A stretch of DNA of 64,000 nt from Ptychodera flava. Lineage: Eukaryota; Hemichordata; Enteropneusta; Ptychoderidae. Where the stretch lies: positions 12,209,441 to 12,273,440 of the forward strand of contig NC_091932.1 in assembly GCF_041260155.1 (NCBI RefSeq), given 5' to 3'. Below are positions 23,001-34,360 of this stretch, piece by piece. The notes beneath the pieces are model-generated. The model saw only the letters and a list, made by a program, of their open reading frames with translations, was not told where the DNA came from and did no database searches. The position numbers and the translations under genes are program-made. How positions within the stretch are numbered: position 1 is the first letter of the stretch; every line of letters starts with the position of its first letter.

Positions 23001-24037
23001 TCAAAGCAATGAATACATGGCTTAACTGGGCTTCGGATTGCCTAAGTGACAGTTCTGTCCATCAGCAGAACTTTATCTACCCAGGGTTCGTTCCGCGGCG
23101 ACATGGTGTTATGTTATATAGCCGTTGTAGCTTACAACAGCCCATACCAAAACGAAAACATCAGAAGATGCATGTTTTGCATTCAATCGTCATACTGACA
23201 AGAACAGAGATTTGTTAGCAATTTTTTTGCGATATAGGTTCTTATGTGTTCAAGCGATGCAGTTAGAGACGATGATTACATTTTTGCAAACACTAATATC
23301 ACATCTACATTGACATACTGTACAATAGATAGTAAAACACCACCAAATTTAAGTAATTTAAGTATGAGAGGGAGACTATGTAACGACCTTTTCCACTTGT
23401 GATCCACTTGCGATCGGAACATACACAAACGCCAGTGACATATACGCATAAACAAAGGTACAGAGTTTGACTTACTCTAAGATATATATAGCTGATTTAG
23501 TAGAAAGTATAAATTGAGTGTCTTTTGGTCACTTAAAAGTGCGTCAGAAGAGACAGAGAGGGAGGGACAGTGTCATATCAGGAAGGAATCAACAACATGG
23601 CAGTTTGGCTTTATTGTCAATAACTTAAGATGCATCTGTTGCACCAGATACTTCTCAACTAAAAGTGCTGTAAAATGTCACTTGTAAAAACTATATATAT
23701 AGTTACATTATCCTCCAGACGTAATACTAAGAATTTTCGCTGTTAGTAGTATATGTTTTTCTATCGTACGAAATTCCTAAAACAACAATAGAAAAGGCGA
23801 ACTTGCTACTGTAGACTGGCTTGCACAGACATAAGAAATCCGCCGTTTTTCTATTTTTATCTCATTGAGTTAATGCCAGTAGCTTGATTTTGCGCGAAAG
23901 AACGGTCTGGTTGGTTGGAGTGTCGAAATATGTCTTGAACACGAAAAACATCATAACACAATAAGCCACCTCGTTCCATTCGTAAAACCAACACTGCTCA
24001 TTAAAGTAAGCTTCCCTCTAATAAAGCAGAACGTTAC
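20059..24037 (-). other. 5' intron of gene 1, part near exon 1
   Basis: No gene recognised. The last 500 bp (about 23500-24037) align by landmarks with the ends of the gene 2 and gene 3 introns (CATTAAAGYAAG..TAATAAAG just before the donor), supporting a shared 5' leader. Short frames at 20338-20580, 21042-21248 and 23009-23218 look like chance. Confidence 0.5.
20905..21110 (+). repeat. Dispersed repeat, copy 2
   Basis: Partner of 17700-17910: GGAGGAAATCTGCGTGATAC near 20911, GGGAGAAG near 21032 and GTGGCGCTATTGTA near 21068. Confidence 0.5.
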
Positions 24038-24219
24038 CTGACTTCTTCGCTATTCAAAATGTTACACCAATGCCAAAAGCTGTGGTCACATTGTCGAAGA
24101 GCTTGCATGTAACACTTTTTGTTTCAGCTTAAGATTGTGGTGTTCGGCGGAATGTAGAGCCAGCAGTGACAATCACTACTTAGTTCCAAGGTACATAAAA
24201 GCGAAAATTTGCTACGTCA
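24038..24219 (-). promoter_or_regulatory. Promoter and exon 1 module, type A, probably for gene 1
   Basis: Read on the minus strand: a CRE-like site TGACGTAG (24212-24219), a TATA-like CTTTTATGT (24193-24201), then a leader that ends AGAAGTCAG followed by GTAACG, a good donor with its GT at 24036-24037. The gene 1 acceptor is 7.7 kb away, making an intron of about 7744 bp enlarged by the TIR element. The spacing of CRE, TATA-like stretch and donor matches the other modules. A start of transcription near 24170 is inferred from the TATA-like site. Confidence 0.6.
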
Positions 24220-25500
24220 CAGTTTTACGTGCATATGATCACGTACGCCAATCTTAATTACGGCTTTTATTTAGAAAAGTTGTTATGCCTATTCTCGTTT
24301 CAATCACAGCATATATATACTTTTCACAAAATGTATTGAACGTAAGTTAAACAAGGTACGCGTAAAGATCAGGACAATAAACTCGATAAGCTCATTAAAT
24401 GAGGAGAATGATACCGACTTTGATTCTAGTGATCTGATGCGCCCGCATTCTCCACCAAATATTGCACTTCAGGATTATTTACACTCAAGAATGAAGTACA
24501 TATGGAAGGATACGATACAGTATGACAATAAACTGGTCCAATAATCGTTTCGATTCAAGGTAATACATTACCAGGTCCATAGGACATTTGTGATTTACAA
24601 ATTTAAGTAGGACCATCTTGAACCACTGACAGTTAGTGGCGGTACCAGGTGTCCGGAATGGGTAAGTGTACCCTGCTAGCATGCTACACCGGCCAGGATT
24701 GGTCCAAAAATTGTCTAAATATTGTATGAAATGATACAGTATATGAATCACTGTATTAAGTCAAAGCCGGGAATGCTGTCGCTATAATCATTTGAGTGAT
24801 CGAGGTGTCATATTTGGCCACAATGTCATCATGTCGACTGTAGAACTTTGTGAAAGTCCTCACGAGTCTTTTTGATGTGTATCCCTGTCCCACCAGTTTT
24901 GATACCAATGAGTTCTGTCTCATTTGAAATTCAGCGTAGGAATCACATGCCCCTCAATATCTGAGAAGTTGAAACACGTACACACCATAAGCAGGTGCAG
25001 ATGGAATATTACTTGACAAGTGGGGATAATTTATGATTTCAAAATCTAAATCATCCCTTTGTCATACAGCTTAGTGTGTAGCCCATTAGTACCCACTTGT
25101 AGGAACAGATCAAGATATGAAGCTGAGTTCTTACCTTCGGTTGTTTCTTTGATTTTCAACTCTGAACGATATTTGAATGACAGTTTCTGCAAAGATCACA
25201 TCTTTTCTGTAAAGAGACGCCAGTGCAAATAAAGGGAAGATAGGATGTCCAAATTACGAAATCGCTAAAGACCATAGAAGGTTACTCTGTAGTCATATTA
25301 ACATGCTCTTAATATTTTCCAATACTCACTTCAGCATTGAAAATCACAGGAAAGCATGCATTGTCTATGCACTCAGGCACACTTACGACTTCCCTGTAGT
25401 GGGAATATGTTGTAAACATTCGTTTCGTTTTGTGAGATTAGAGATACCATGGCGGCTGTGGTATGAGTCATAAAGTGTCAACATCAAATATAGTAATCGA
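24220..25500. repeat. Duplicated distal promoter flank (type A)
   Basis: Carries the type A block GATCACGTACGCCAATC (24238-24254) with a CCAAT-like core. Landmarks CCACCAAATATTGCACTTC near 24452 and TTGTAAACATTCG near 25410 are shared with the flanks at 1-700 and 46000-46620. No gene seen. Confidence 0.55.
24640..24700 (-). repeat. Dispersed repeat, inverted relative to 62850-62900
   Basis: On the minus strand this reads GTGTAGCATGCTAGCAGGGT then CTTACCCATTCCGGACAC. Nearly the same 45-50 bases occur on the plus strand near 62850-62895. It interrupts the duplicated promoter flank and may be the tail of a retroposed element. Confidence 0.55.
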
Positions 25501-27160
25501 AAATAAGCCTATAAAAAGTTACATGTTCAAAATACAATTTGTGTGCAAAACAGATATTTGACATAAAAGGACAATTAAAGATTTCACATTGATGTACATA
25601 TACTGTATTTCCCAAGACAAATGATTTCTTTTAGGTTTCCCATTTATCATTTGTAACGTCATTATCTTGGAAGTCAACCTCGAAGGATCACTTTTAGGCA
25701 AGAGTTCAACTGGGCCATCGTACCTTAAATCAACGGGGAGGGGGGCATACCTCACAGATATCATATCAAATCCGATTCCGTAAGGACTTAGAGTTCGGAT
25801 TAGGGTTATTATTAGGGTAAACGTACATTGAAAGCATATTAATGTATTCAGACAGGATCACGCACAAAAAATTTACTGTACGCATATCGCGTGGACAGAA
25901 GGATGTATTGAAGATTATATGATACACTCATGATGATCATAATTACAGCATGCTACATCATATAATACTGAAATCGATCTCCCCTGTTTGCTTGACCTTT
26001 ATTTAAGTAAATACGAAATATGAAAATACCTTGTTAGGGAAAAATTATTTAATATTAGATGTTCCTTCTACCTTTATATCAATTTTCATTTTTCATTGAA
26101 AAAGATGCAAAGTAATACCAGACACAAACAATTCTGTATTGTATTCTTTTGGTACATGTTATTTTTGTGAACGTAACCCGGTTATTGAACCACCCGTTTA
26201 CGAGAGTGAGGATTTGGCCAGGTGGTTCTGGCTGTTGCTAATCCACTAGGTGACTGGCTGCCGTACCTTGTTCGTTCGAACCCTAATAAAACACCGTATT
26301 ATCTCGCATTGACGATGAATTTATACAAGCAGCAATAGCTGTTTGTTTCCAATGGTATAGAATTGCAGAGACTTGGCATTCAAGACGTCAAAAATTATAA
26401 TGAGAAACTTGTAACCTGGTCCATAAGAAAATAAAATCCATACACCAATGTACTTGATACCGAATGTCATTTCAAACTTGAGAACAAAATTGTGATGAAG
26501 ATTAAATTATTTGATCTCGTCTTGAGAAGAACCAGTGGGTATGATGGGAAATAGTTTCTGTTTCGAACCGAAGCTGTCAGTGATGAATTTGATGTCACCG
26601 GATGAAGGATATACTCTGCATGCACATTAGAGATGAAAGTTTTATCTTATCAATATCAATAGGCCAAACCCGGAATTCGAATCGGCCACGGTACAAACAA
26701 AGCCATGTGCGCAAACGCGCACAGACGTACGTGTATTTCCATACGCGTTCAGTACACATGAGGGTTTGTTTGTACCGGCATCACGTGATTATTTGGGCGT
26801 ACTGAGTATGTAGAACGGCGTACGCATCGCGTCCTTTTTATTCCGGAGTAGAACCATTGATACGAGAAATCGATTTACATAATGCGATATTTTTCAGAAG
26901 AGCAAGAGGTAACCTTCAGAATATTGTAGTTTGTAGAAGTTGTGAGGATCAGTCCAACTATAGTCAGTAGTCAGTAGTCACAGAAGAAAAAGTAGCCGGA
27001 CTTGACAATATAAAACTTGGCTTTGGAAAACCAACTCAAGTCCCAATGCATTTTAAAAGGTTGGCTTTTTTATTGCTAAAAACCCGACGTTTCAGCTGTG
27101 CAACAGGTTCGGGATACTTGGACAAGGGCTTGAAGCCCATTCTGCTGTCCCCACACGAGC
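25501..27160. other. Intergenic, no gene seen
   Basis: Nothing recognisable except the tRNA-like head near 26205-26290. The frames at 27036-27228 on both strands are chance overlaps at the edge of pseudogene P1. Confidence 0.45.
26205..26290 (+). repeat. tRNA-like (SINE head) candidate
   Basis: TTTGGCCAGGTGGTTCTGG resembles an A-box region and CGTTCGAACCC an RNA polymerase III B-box. GGTGACTGGCTGCCGTAC is shared with 8450-8475. The variable region is too long for a functional tRNA, so a tRNA-derived SINE is likelier. Confidence 0.4.
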
Positions 27161-27164
27161 GTTT

Positions 27165-28092
27165 AAGAGTTTCGGGGCTTTTTTCTGTCTTGGCTAGTTT
27201 GTCGATAAAGTTCACCATTCTCTTTTAAGACAGGAGTTGTGCGGCACTTCTACGCTGTATCACAGTTTCGGTATGACTGAATACACCGTGCGTGTGCATT
27301 CCAAGTCATGAAGTTTAATCTTGGCTGTTTTCAGCATTGTACCATAATCAGGCTTTATCTCTTTAACAAGCCTGTGCTATTCCCTTTTTATCATCATCAT
27401 AAGCTCGCCCGCAGTCCCTCATATCCGCCGTTCTTCTTCAAGGCAACGTTTCTTGTCCCTTTTGTCACCTACTCCACAGATTTACATACACTGCTTTTTA
27501 CGTCTTTGATTCTCAATTTTCTTAACATTTCTGTAACTTTTTGAGGTAGTCACCAGCCGCATCCTCCAGCTTTTTATTGGGCTACTTAGGAACGTGATGT
27601 TCCAGGACAGTGCATTCTAAAAAGACAGGATTTCGCGAGTGTCGAGGTAAAACTTGACCACATTCTCGGATGACTGCTGCAGTAAACTGTTGAGTCTAGT
27701 GGGATATCAGATAACATTGCTTCGGGTACTCATTGTATGTCACACCTTTGTAGTTCCTAGTTGCTAGGACAGTCGTGTGAGTCTTTGTGCATGATTGCCA
27801 CAAATCATAACTACAATCAACACATTTGTGAGGTAGGGCATTTTCTTCACAACCGTCACGACTAGACATTCTTTGACATACGATAGCAAAAAGCGGATAA
27901 AAAGATACTTTTCAGTTACTTATTAAAGGCACTTTTCGCGATCCCTGGGATCGCCTTTGTTCTAGTCTGTAAGAGGATTATGGAGGTGTGATAGCCTTTT
28001 GTTTTCCATTGAAATTGTAATCTGGTGGTTAAATTTTCTGATGAGACAATCTGGTGCCAACAAAGGCCTTTAAAGCAATCAACAGACAAAGC
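27165..28092 (-). pseudogene. TRIM-NHL pseudogene P1 (B-boxes and coiled coil only)
   Basis: Aligns by eye with gene 1 from about 15262 to 16075: the coiled-coil segment near 27170-27540, B-box 2 near 27570-27670 and B-box 1 near 27770-27870. It then runs into the linker before B-box 1. RING, filamin and NHL parts are missing and the frame is broken many times by small insertions and deletions. The B-box part looks closest to gene 2. The linker (CAATCAACAGACAAAG near 28077) is of the gene 4 type, shared with P3. It is interrupted by a 151 bp TTAA-flanked insertion. Confidence 0.85.
27923..28073. mobile_element. Small TTAA-flanked MITE inside P1
   Basis: The element begins TTAAAGGCAC and ends GGCCTTTAA. 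Removing it restores alignment of P1 with P3: P1 reads TTTTCAGTTACTTA before it and GCAATCAACAGACA after it, while P3 reads TTTTCAACTGCTTAACCCAATCAACAGACA with no insert. TTAA targets are typical of piggyBac and Kolobok groups. An internal hairpin (GCGATCC-CTG-GGATCGC) lies at 27938-27954. Confidence 0.65.
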
Positions 28093-28289
28093 AGAGTAGC
28101 GTATAGGGAAAGATACATACCGTTATTTAATTATATTAACATATCAACTCAGGTTGGCAATCAATTGCTTAAGCTATAATCGCGTTCAGAGATTGTGCTG
28201 CGGACTTGGGTTGCATTACGTCATCTGTTTTGGTTGAAATTAACTTTTTTCGCAAAATCCACCGGCACAAAAGCCCGTTGTGCAAAGCA

Positions 28290-28985
28290 AACATATACTT
28301 AAATAGTGCAGTTTTATTTCCATCATTTATATCTATAGGAAATAATGACCAGAAAGTAAAACTCGTTTAAACCTTTGTTAGTTTTTATTGTCTATTTATG
28401 AGTATGTTACTTGTTTTCTTTTTGCGTGTTGCAACGCACAGCCTTCTTTCAAGGCCTTAAACAGAGTTCCGTGTATTTTCCAATTATTCACGAATAGATA
28501 ATATCAAGGTAGTATCATCTGTGTTAGGTTATGTATTTTGGAAATAATGGCTTCAAATAATATTATTAAGGACCCTATCACCAAAACATCCTTACAGATG
28601 ATCTTAGCAACTAACCCACAATCGATAATGCCTTTTCCTCAAGCCCCCGAGGGGTGTCTTCCTATATTTGCATATGCATAATGTGCCGCCTGAGTTAAAA
28701 ACGTCTACCTATGTGTTCGCCATCAAGTGACCAATAGTAAGTATTTTAGTTTCCTCTCTTATTTACCAACATAAAGGGCAATATGATGAAAAAACTGACA
28801 ATTGTACAGGTTTATTTTGAAAAGTAACCTGTTTTGATGGCTTATATTCGCATTCCTTCAAATTGGCGTAGTCCCAGCATTTAACGTTTTCATCATTCCA
28901 CATCAAAAATACCGAAATCGTCTCTAGACACAATTGATGGGGAAGATGGTTCAATGCTTGAGTGCTACAAAATTGACACATTTGT
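28290..28985 (-). repeat. Graveyard unit A (duplicated intron-like segment)
   Basis: Shared with unit B (31790-34360 minus its insert) and unit C (34920-35460). Landmarks are ATTTATATCTATAGGAAA, TTATGAGTATGTTACTTG, GATAATGCCTT, CCCAGCATTTAACG and AAAATTGACA. Its first part also matches sequence about 550 bp upstream of the gene 3 ATG (ATCTACAGGAAACAATG near 52650), so it descends from TRIM 5' intron sequence. Confidence 0.65.
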
Positions 28986-29366
28986 AGCAATAAATCTTGA
29001 CTGAGTTCTTGGAATGACTACTGCAGTAAGTTGACATTTTCTTCACAACCTTCACAGAACCCAGGTACCTCATCACAACTGGGCATTGTTAGATTTATGA
29101 TATTGAGCAGAGAGCCGATAAAAAACTACTTTTCAACTGCTTAGCCCCGTCAACAGACAGCAAGTATGGTGTTTTACAAGTATGGCAAACCAGCATTTTG
29201 CCTTTCCCTAAAATGTCTTAAGACACCCTAGCCCCCCCCCCCCCAATTTATATGATAGCATGGTAGCATCCTACGACTTTTATGCTGTTCACAACATACT
29301 CGATTGGTAATCTTAACCAATTTAGCAAGAGTTTTCTGTGAGGTGGGGACGGGTTACGTTTGCCAT
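28985..29366 (-). pseudogene. TRIM-NHL pseudogene P2 (RING end)
   Basis: Contains the decayed start of a TRIM gene: the old ATG at 29364-29366, the RING region near 29170-29330 and the B-box 1 Cys cluster near 29030-29060. Everything after B-box 1 is lost. A C-rich slip tract at 29233-29245 sits in the RING. Its linker (TCAACAGACAGC near 29150) matches gene 4 and P3 rather than genes 1-3, marking it as type B. Confidence 0.8.
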
Positions 29367-29829
29367 TACATTGAACTTGTGACAACTGCTTTGAAGATTG
29401 AAGAAAATACAAGTTATAATTGAAATATTACATTTTATTAGTTTTGAGATATGCTTTAAACACATTTGATCATTCCGTCTCGACCGATTAATACTCACAT
29501 GGTAAAAATTGGGTTGGCCTGAACTTGGAGAATTAAATGACCATGGTGTTTTTTATTTATCCTTAACTACACATATTAATGTATTTTCATTATTTGTTTT
29601 ATAGGACCGGGTAAAATGTAATATCCTGTCCTAGTCCAATATAATGACGAAATACCAAGAGTTCGACTTGTCGACATTGTTTGCATATGCCACAATACAA
29701 AATTTCAAATGTCAGCAACAGCATCACATACCTTGCACAATGATTTGTGTCGGCAAGACTAATTGGTTGATATTGTACCATATATATGACTGGTGAATAA
29801 GCAATTTACTTTTTTGTAAGCAAAAAAAA

Positions 29830-31640
29830 TTAATCACTATGAAAAGTGACAGCCAATGTCCCTAGACGGCGTCGTTCTAGAATTACTGGTTTTCGGATAA
29901 GTATTTCTTTGCCTAATCGAACACGGTCAGTTTATGCACCGTCCCTCCACCCACCGGTCTGGAAACAGCTCCTCTTTCTTTGTTCCGATGCGCGTTACGG
30001 GTAAACGTATCAATTACAAAAAAACCGTGAATCTCTTACACCCTAGAGGTGACAAGTACGTGAATTTGCATGAAAAGTATGCTAATTTTAACCAAAATGA
30101 CCAGAATACACTGCGCTATTCACTACAGCGATTTTGCTAATAAACTTGTCGATATTGTGACACAAACGTTTCGATATTGAGGTGGGAGGCTCAAGGTTCT
30201 TTCACATTTTAATACATAAAAATTTATTTCTTTTCAAAGCTTTTGCGTACTCTTTTGGCCTCCAAAACAGATTGAGCTTGCAAGGAATCGCTGCTAGACA
30301 ACTGTACGCGACTGTACCCCTAAGTCTTAAAACGGATAAACAAAGACACAAACAAAAGCGCTAGCCCAAAAATCATCGTTTCGGACAAAAAACATCAAAA
30401 TAAGTGTCTCACCATTCGTAAAATATCGTAAATTTAATGTTCAATGACTGAAATATGCTGAGTGGGATTAGATTCAAATGTGGAAGGGAGAAAAAACTTC
30501 GTGACCGAAGAACCAACGTGTCGCGATCAAAGTTTCAAAATGGCGTCGCGGCAAACTCAACAGCATTCCGAAACATCGAAAGCATAAATTTCGAGTAATG
30601 TTAGGATGAAAATCGATTCTAGAAATAAACTTTTAGGAAAGTATACACCTCGCAAGTCAAATTTACGGGGAATTTTACGGGTTGATTGGCAATTTTCGTT
30701 GTTCAAAAAACGCGTGGCCGACGTATGGTGGCCGCCATCTTGATTTTTAACACAAATGCATCGTCGAAAACTCTGGCGTTTTCTACAACAGAACAGAGTA
30801 AACGACAAAAAAATGCATACTACCAATTTAAAGATCCCCATCGCTGATTGATCACGCCAAATTCGTTTCGATTTATCATTATTTCTACAAGTGAAAGGGG
30901 GGAAAACTTTCGTACTATAAGGTGCCTCTTCCTACCTAGCGAGGTCAAATTTGGTGGGCGAAAATTCGACGGAAAAACACGGAATATCATAGACGAAAAT
31001 CTAAAAGAAATTACTCTCAATAAACACAGTTTCTCTGTTGTAGCAGAAATCCTGGCTATGGTAACATTTGCATCAGTAACGCGCTTCGTACCAACGGTAG
31101 AGCAATTAACACCTTTAAACAATAGCGCACGTGTCGCGTTTCAGACCGGTGGGTGGAGGGACGGTGGTTTATGTTACATTTGCTTTATCGCTGTATACAA
31201 AAATGTATTTCAACCGTTTAGCACCTTGGCGAATGGGGAAGATATAGGATACTGCATATGACTGCGGCCTTAGAAAGCACTCAGTTTCGAGAGAGTGGAT
31301 ATTATACGACGGTATAATCTTTAAAAAAACATTTCAAAACTATTATTGATGGCCAAAAGCCGATGATACTCAAGTATTTACTCTGCCTAATCAAACACGG
31401 TCAGTTTCTGTGTTACATTTTATCTATTCTTGTCTGTACAAATGTTTTTAAACTGTTTAATTAATTTATTGTACATGAAAGAAACCGGACACAGCATACA
31501 ACACGCTTGGTGTCGACAATGGATAACCGATCGCGGTCAAAAGGCACTAAATCTTTATTAGCTATTTATTATATGGCAGTATAATCTAAGAGAACATTTC
31601 AAAAAATATTTATAATGATCAAAATCCGACGACAGGAACA
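29830..31640. repeat. Tandem repeat of about 270 bp, one unit split by a transposon
   Basis: CAAACACGGTCAGTTTCTGT at 31390 repeats CGAACACGGTCAGTTT at 29918. GGTATAATCT..AACATTTCAAAA near 31310 repeats at about 31580, a spacing of roughly 271 bp. The first unit is split at 29936/31167 by the 1230 bp element; the second is intact and serves as its empty site. Confidence 0.7.
29937..31166. mobile_element. 1230 bp TIR element with 7 bp target duplication
   Basis: Perfect 25 bp terminal inverted repeats (29937-29961 and 31142-31166) begin CACCGTCCCTCCACCC. They are flanked by identical GTTTATG copies at 29930-29936 and 31167-31173. A related sequence near 31384-31445 represents the uninterrupted target. 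Internal frames (up to 137 codons) show no transposase motif, so it is probably non-autonomous. A 7 bp duplication does not fit the commonest superfamilies. Dada-type elements use 6-7 bp, but this assignment is only a guess. Confidence 0.9.
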
Positions 31641-31891
31641 GTATTAAAAAACATAAAAAAACTGAAGCACAATACATTTTGATGCTCTGCCGAAATCTAA
31701 AAGTCCGCAAATGATTTCATACGCCATTGCACGGAAGTAGTATCTTTTTACCCCGTTTTCATTGTCGTGCACAACAAATTATACTGAAACATTGCAATTT
31801 TATTGACATCATTTATATCTACAGGAAACAACGACGAGAACTAAAACTCGTTTTAACCTTTTTTAGTTTTTATGCATTTTTATGAGTATGT

Positions 31892-31940
31892 CACGTGTGT
31901 AAACACGTGGGCTATTGTCATAGCGATGTCTGTCTGTCTG

Positions 31941-31971
<31 letters not shown>

Positions 31972-33528
31972 TAGTGTGTGTGTGTGTTGTGTGTGTGTGT
32001 GTGTGTCTGTCTGTCTGTCTGTTTACACGATAACTCAAAAACGCCTGAACGGATTCAAGTCAGATTTGGTACACAGGTACCATGTGCTACTTGCAAGAAC
32101 TGATTAGATTTTGGTTAGTGTGGCTTGCATATTAATGAAGTTATGCAATATCGTTTTTTTCCATACAATGGTTTCCCTATGGCGATGGTAATGACAGTGT
32201 AGACATATATCAAGAAATACTGCACAAAATTTCATGAAACTTTTCACAGATGACAATCTAAGAACATTATGATGATACTGTGAGTGTCATGTCAATTATC
32301 TGCTCATTTGCATATATAATGAACTTTTGTTATTAGTCATATAACTCCGATATAACTTCACCAAATGTGATGCAATCTGCTGCAGATACTGATCCGACTG
32401 ATATCTAACTGTAGTGTAAAGCATTAAGTAGCGTGAAATTAATTAAGGGTTCATTTGCATATTTAATGAACTTTGTAATTAGGTATATAACTCTGAAATT
32501 ACGGCACCCAAGTCAGTGAAATTGGGTACAGATATTGTTTTGATAAATATCTAATTGTACTGAGAAGCATTTGGCAGTGTCAAGTTAACAAATAGGTCAT
32601 TTGCATATTTTATGAAGTTTAGTAATTAGCGATATAACTGCAAAATAACTGCACCAAATGTTATGAAATCTGCTGCAGATACTGATCCGACAGATATCTA
32701 ATTGTGGTGTAGAGCATTTAGTTATGTGAAGTTAATTAGAGGTTCATTTGCATATTTAATGAACTTTGTAATTAGTGATATTACTCCAAAATTACAGCGT
32801 TAAATTTGATGAAACTTGCTACAGATGTGGATCTGATAAATATCCAATTGTACTGAGAAGCATTGACCACTGTCAAGTTAATAATTAGCTCATTTGCATA
32901 TTCCATGAAGTCTTATAATTAGTCATATAACTCCGAAATAACTGCATCAAATGTGATGAAAACTGCTGCACATACTGATACGACAGATATCTAACTGTGT
33001 TGTAAAGCATTTAGTAGTGTAAAGTTAATTAAGGTTTCATTTGCATATTTAAATAACTTTGTAATTAGGTATATAACTCTGAAATTTCGGCACTAAAATT
33101 TGGTGAAACGTGCCACAGATATTGATTTGATAAATATTTAATTGTGCTATGAATCATTGAACAGTGTCAAGCACTTTTATGGATGGACCGTGTGTCAAAT
33201 TAATGTAGGGTTTATTTGCATATTTAATGAACTTTGTAATAAGTGACATTACTCTAAAATTACAGCATTAAATTAAATAAAACGTGCTACAAATGTTGAT
33301 CTGATGGATATCTAATTGTCCATAAAGCATTGAGCAGTATCAAGTTAATTGACAGCTCACTTGCATATTAAATAAAGTTTTGTAATTCGTGATTTAACTC
33401 TGAGAGTACTGTGCGAAGTTTAAAAAAAGCCTGCTACATATAGTGATAACATATATCTTATTGTTCTGTGAAGCGTACTACTATTAATTAAACTGTTGTA
33501 AACACGTGAGCATATTCAGTTCATATGC
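31892..33528. mobile_element. 1637 bp inserted repeat block with an array of about 146 bp units
   Basis: The block is bounded by the 15 bp direct repeat TTTTTATGAGTATGT (31877-31891 and 33529-33543). That is the single-copy sequence of units A and C, so the block is an insertion. It opens with TGTAAACACGTGGGC and (TG)n, then ATAACTCAAAAACGCCTGAA, and continues as about nine units containing TTTGCATATTTAATGAA. Occurrences near 32131, 32308, 32456, 32603, 32748, 32893, 33038, 33217 and 33362 give a spacing mostly of 145-148 bp. Some units alternate GAAC and GAAG, hinting at a two-unit higher-order repeat. TGTAAACACGTGAGC recurs at the far end. Confidence 0.85.
31927..32022. repeat. (TG)n / (TGTC)n microsatellite
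   Basis: TCTG units flank two TG runs at the left end of the inserted block. Confidence 0.95.
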
Positions 33529-34360
33529 TTTTTATGAGTATGTTACCTGTTTTCTTTTCTTGTGTGATGCAACGCACAGTCCTCTTTCAAAATCTTAAAA
33601 TAATGAAATTATCGTGTATTTTCAATTTATTCACAAATAGATAATGTCAACGCAATATCATCTGTGTTAGGTTATGCATTTTGAAATAATGGCTACAAAC
33701 GCAATATTGTTCTGGATACGGATGATCCTAGCAACTACACCATACTCGATAATGCCTTCCCCTCAAGCACCGGGAGAGAGGAGATCTCCCTACTCGATAA
33801 TGCCTTCCCCTCAAGCACCGGGAGAGAGGAGATCTCCCTATATTTGCATATTCATGGTGTGCTGTCCCAGTTGAAAACATCTACCCATGTATTCGCAATC
33901 AATTTACCCATGGCACGTATTTTGGTCAAAATAATCCCAATAGTTACGGAGTTCATCTTAATGCCTTATGAAATTATAAAACGTCAAAAATGTTCACTAG
34001 ACTAGAATAGTATCATGTAAATCGTGACTGACAAGGTCTTGGCAAAATTTGGCAATATCTTCTGATCATTTGGAATCAATACTAAGCGGGAAGATTTTCC
34101 TAAGTTAACGGAATATTTACTCTCTTATCGACCGATGTAAAAGGCGATGTGATGACAAACTGACCATTGTACAGGTTTTTCTTTTGAAAAAGTGAACCAT
34201 TTAGGCGGCTTATATTCGCGCTCCTTCCTATTGGATCAGCCCCAGGATACAACGTTTTCATCCTTACACATCAAAAATGCCCGAAATCCTGAATCGCCAA
34301 TGGATACAATTGCTGAGGAAGATGCAATGCTTAGGCAACTATAAAATTGACATAGTTGTC
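33529..34360 (-). repeat. Graveyard unit B, remainder after the insertion
   Basis: Continues the unit A-like segment: TTATGAGTATGTTACCTG, GTGATGCAACGCACAG, TCGATAATGCCTTCCCC, CAACGTTTTCATCCTTAC and AAAATTGACA. It ends where pseudogene P3 begins. No function seen. Confidence 0.6.
33743..33838. repeat. Exact 48 bp tandem duplication
   Basis: The segment starting TACTCGATAATGCC occurs twice without a mismatch (33743-33790 and 33791-33838). Units A and C have it once, so the duplication is young. Confidence 0.97.

Noticed and set aside
26205-26290. Functional tRNA gene
   Set aside because: Box-like motifs are present but acceptor and anticodon stems cannot be formed, and a relative lies at 8430-8505, so a SINE head is likelier.
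30848-31261. 137-codon plus-strand frame
   Set aside because: It runs across the right end of the 1230 bp TIR element into its flank and shows no transposase or host domain.
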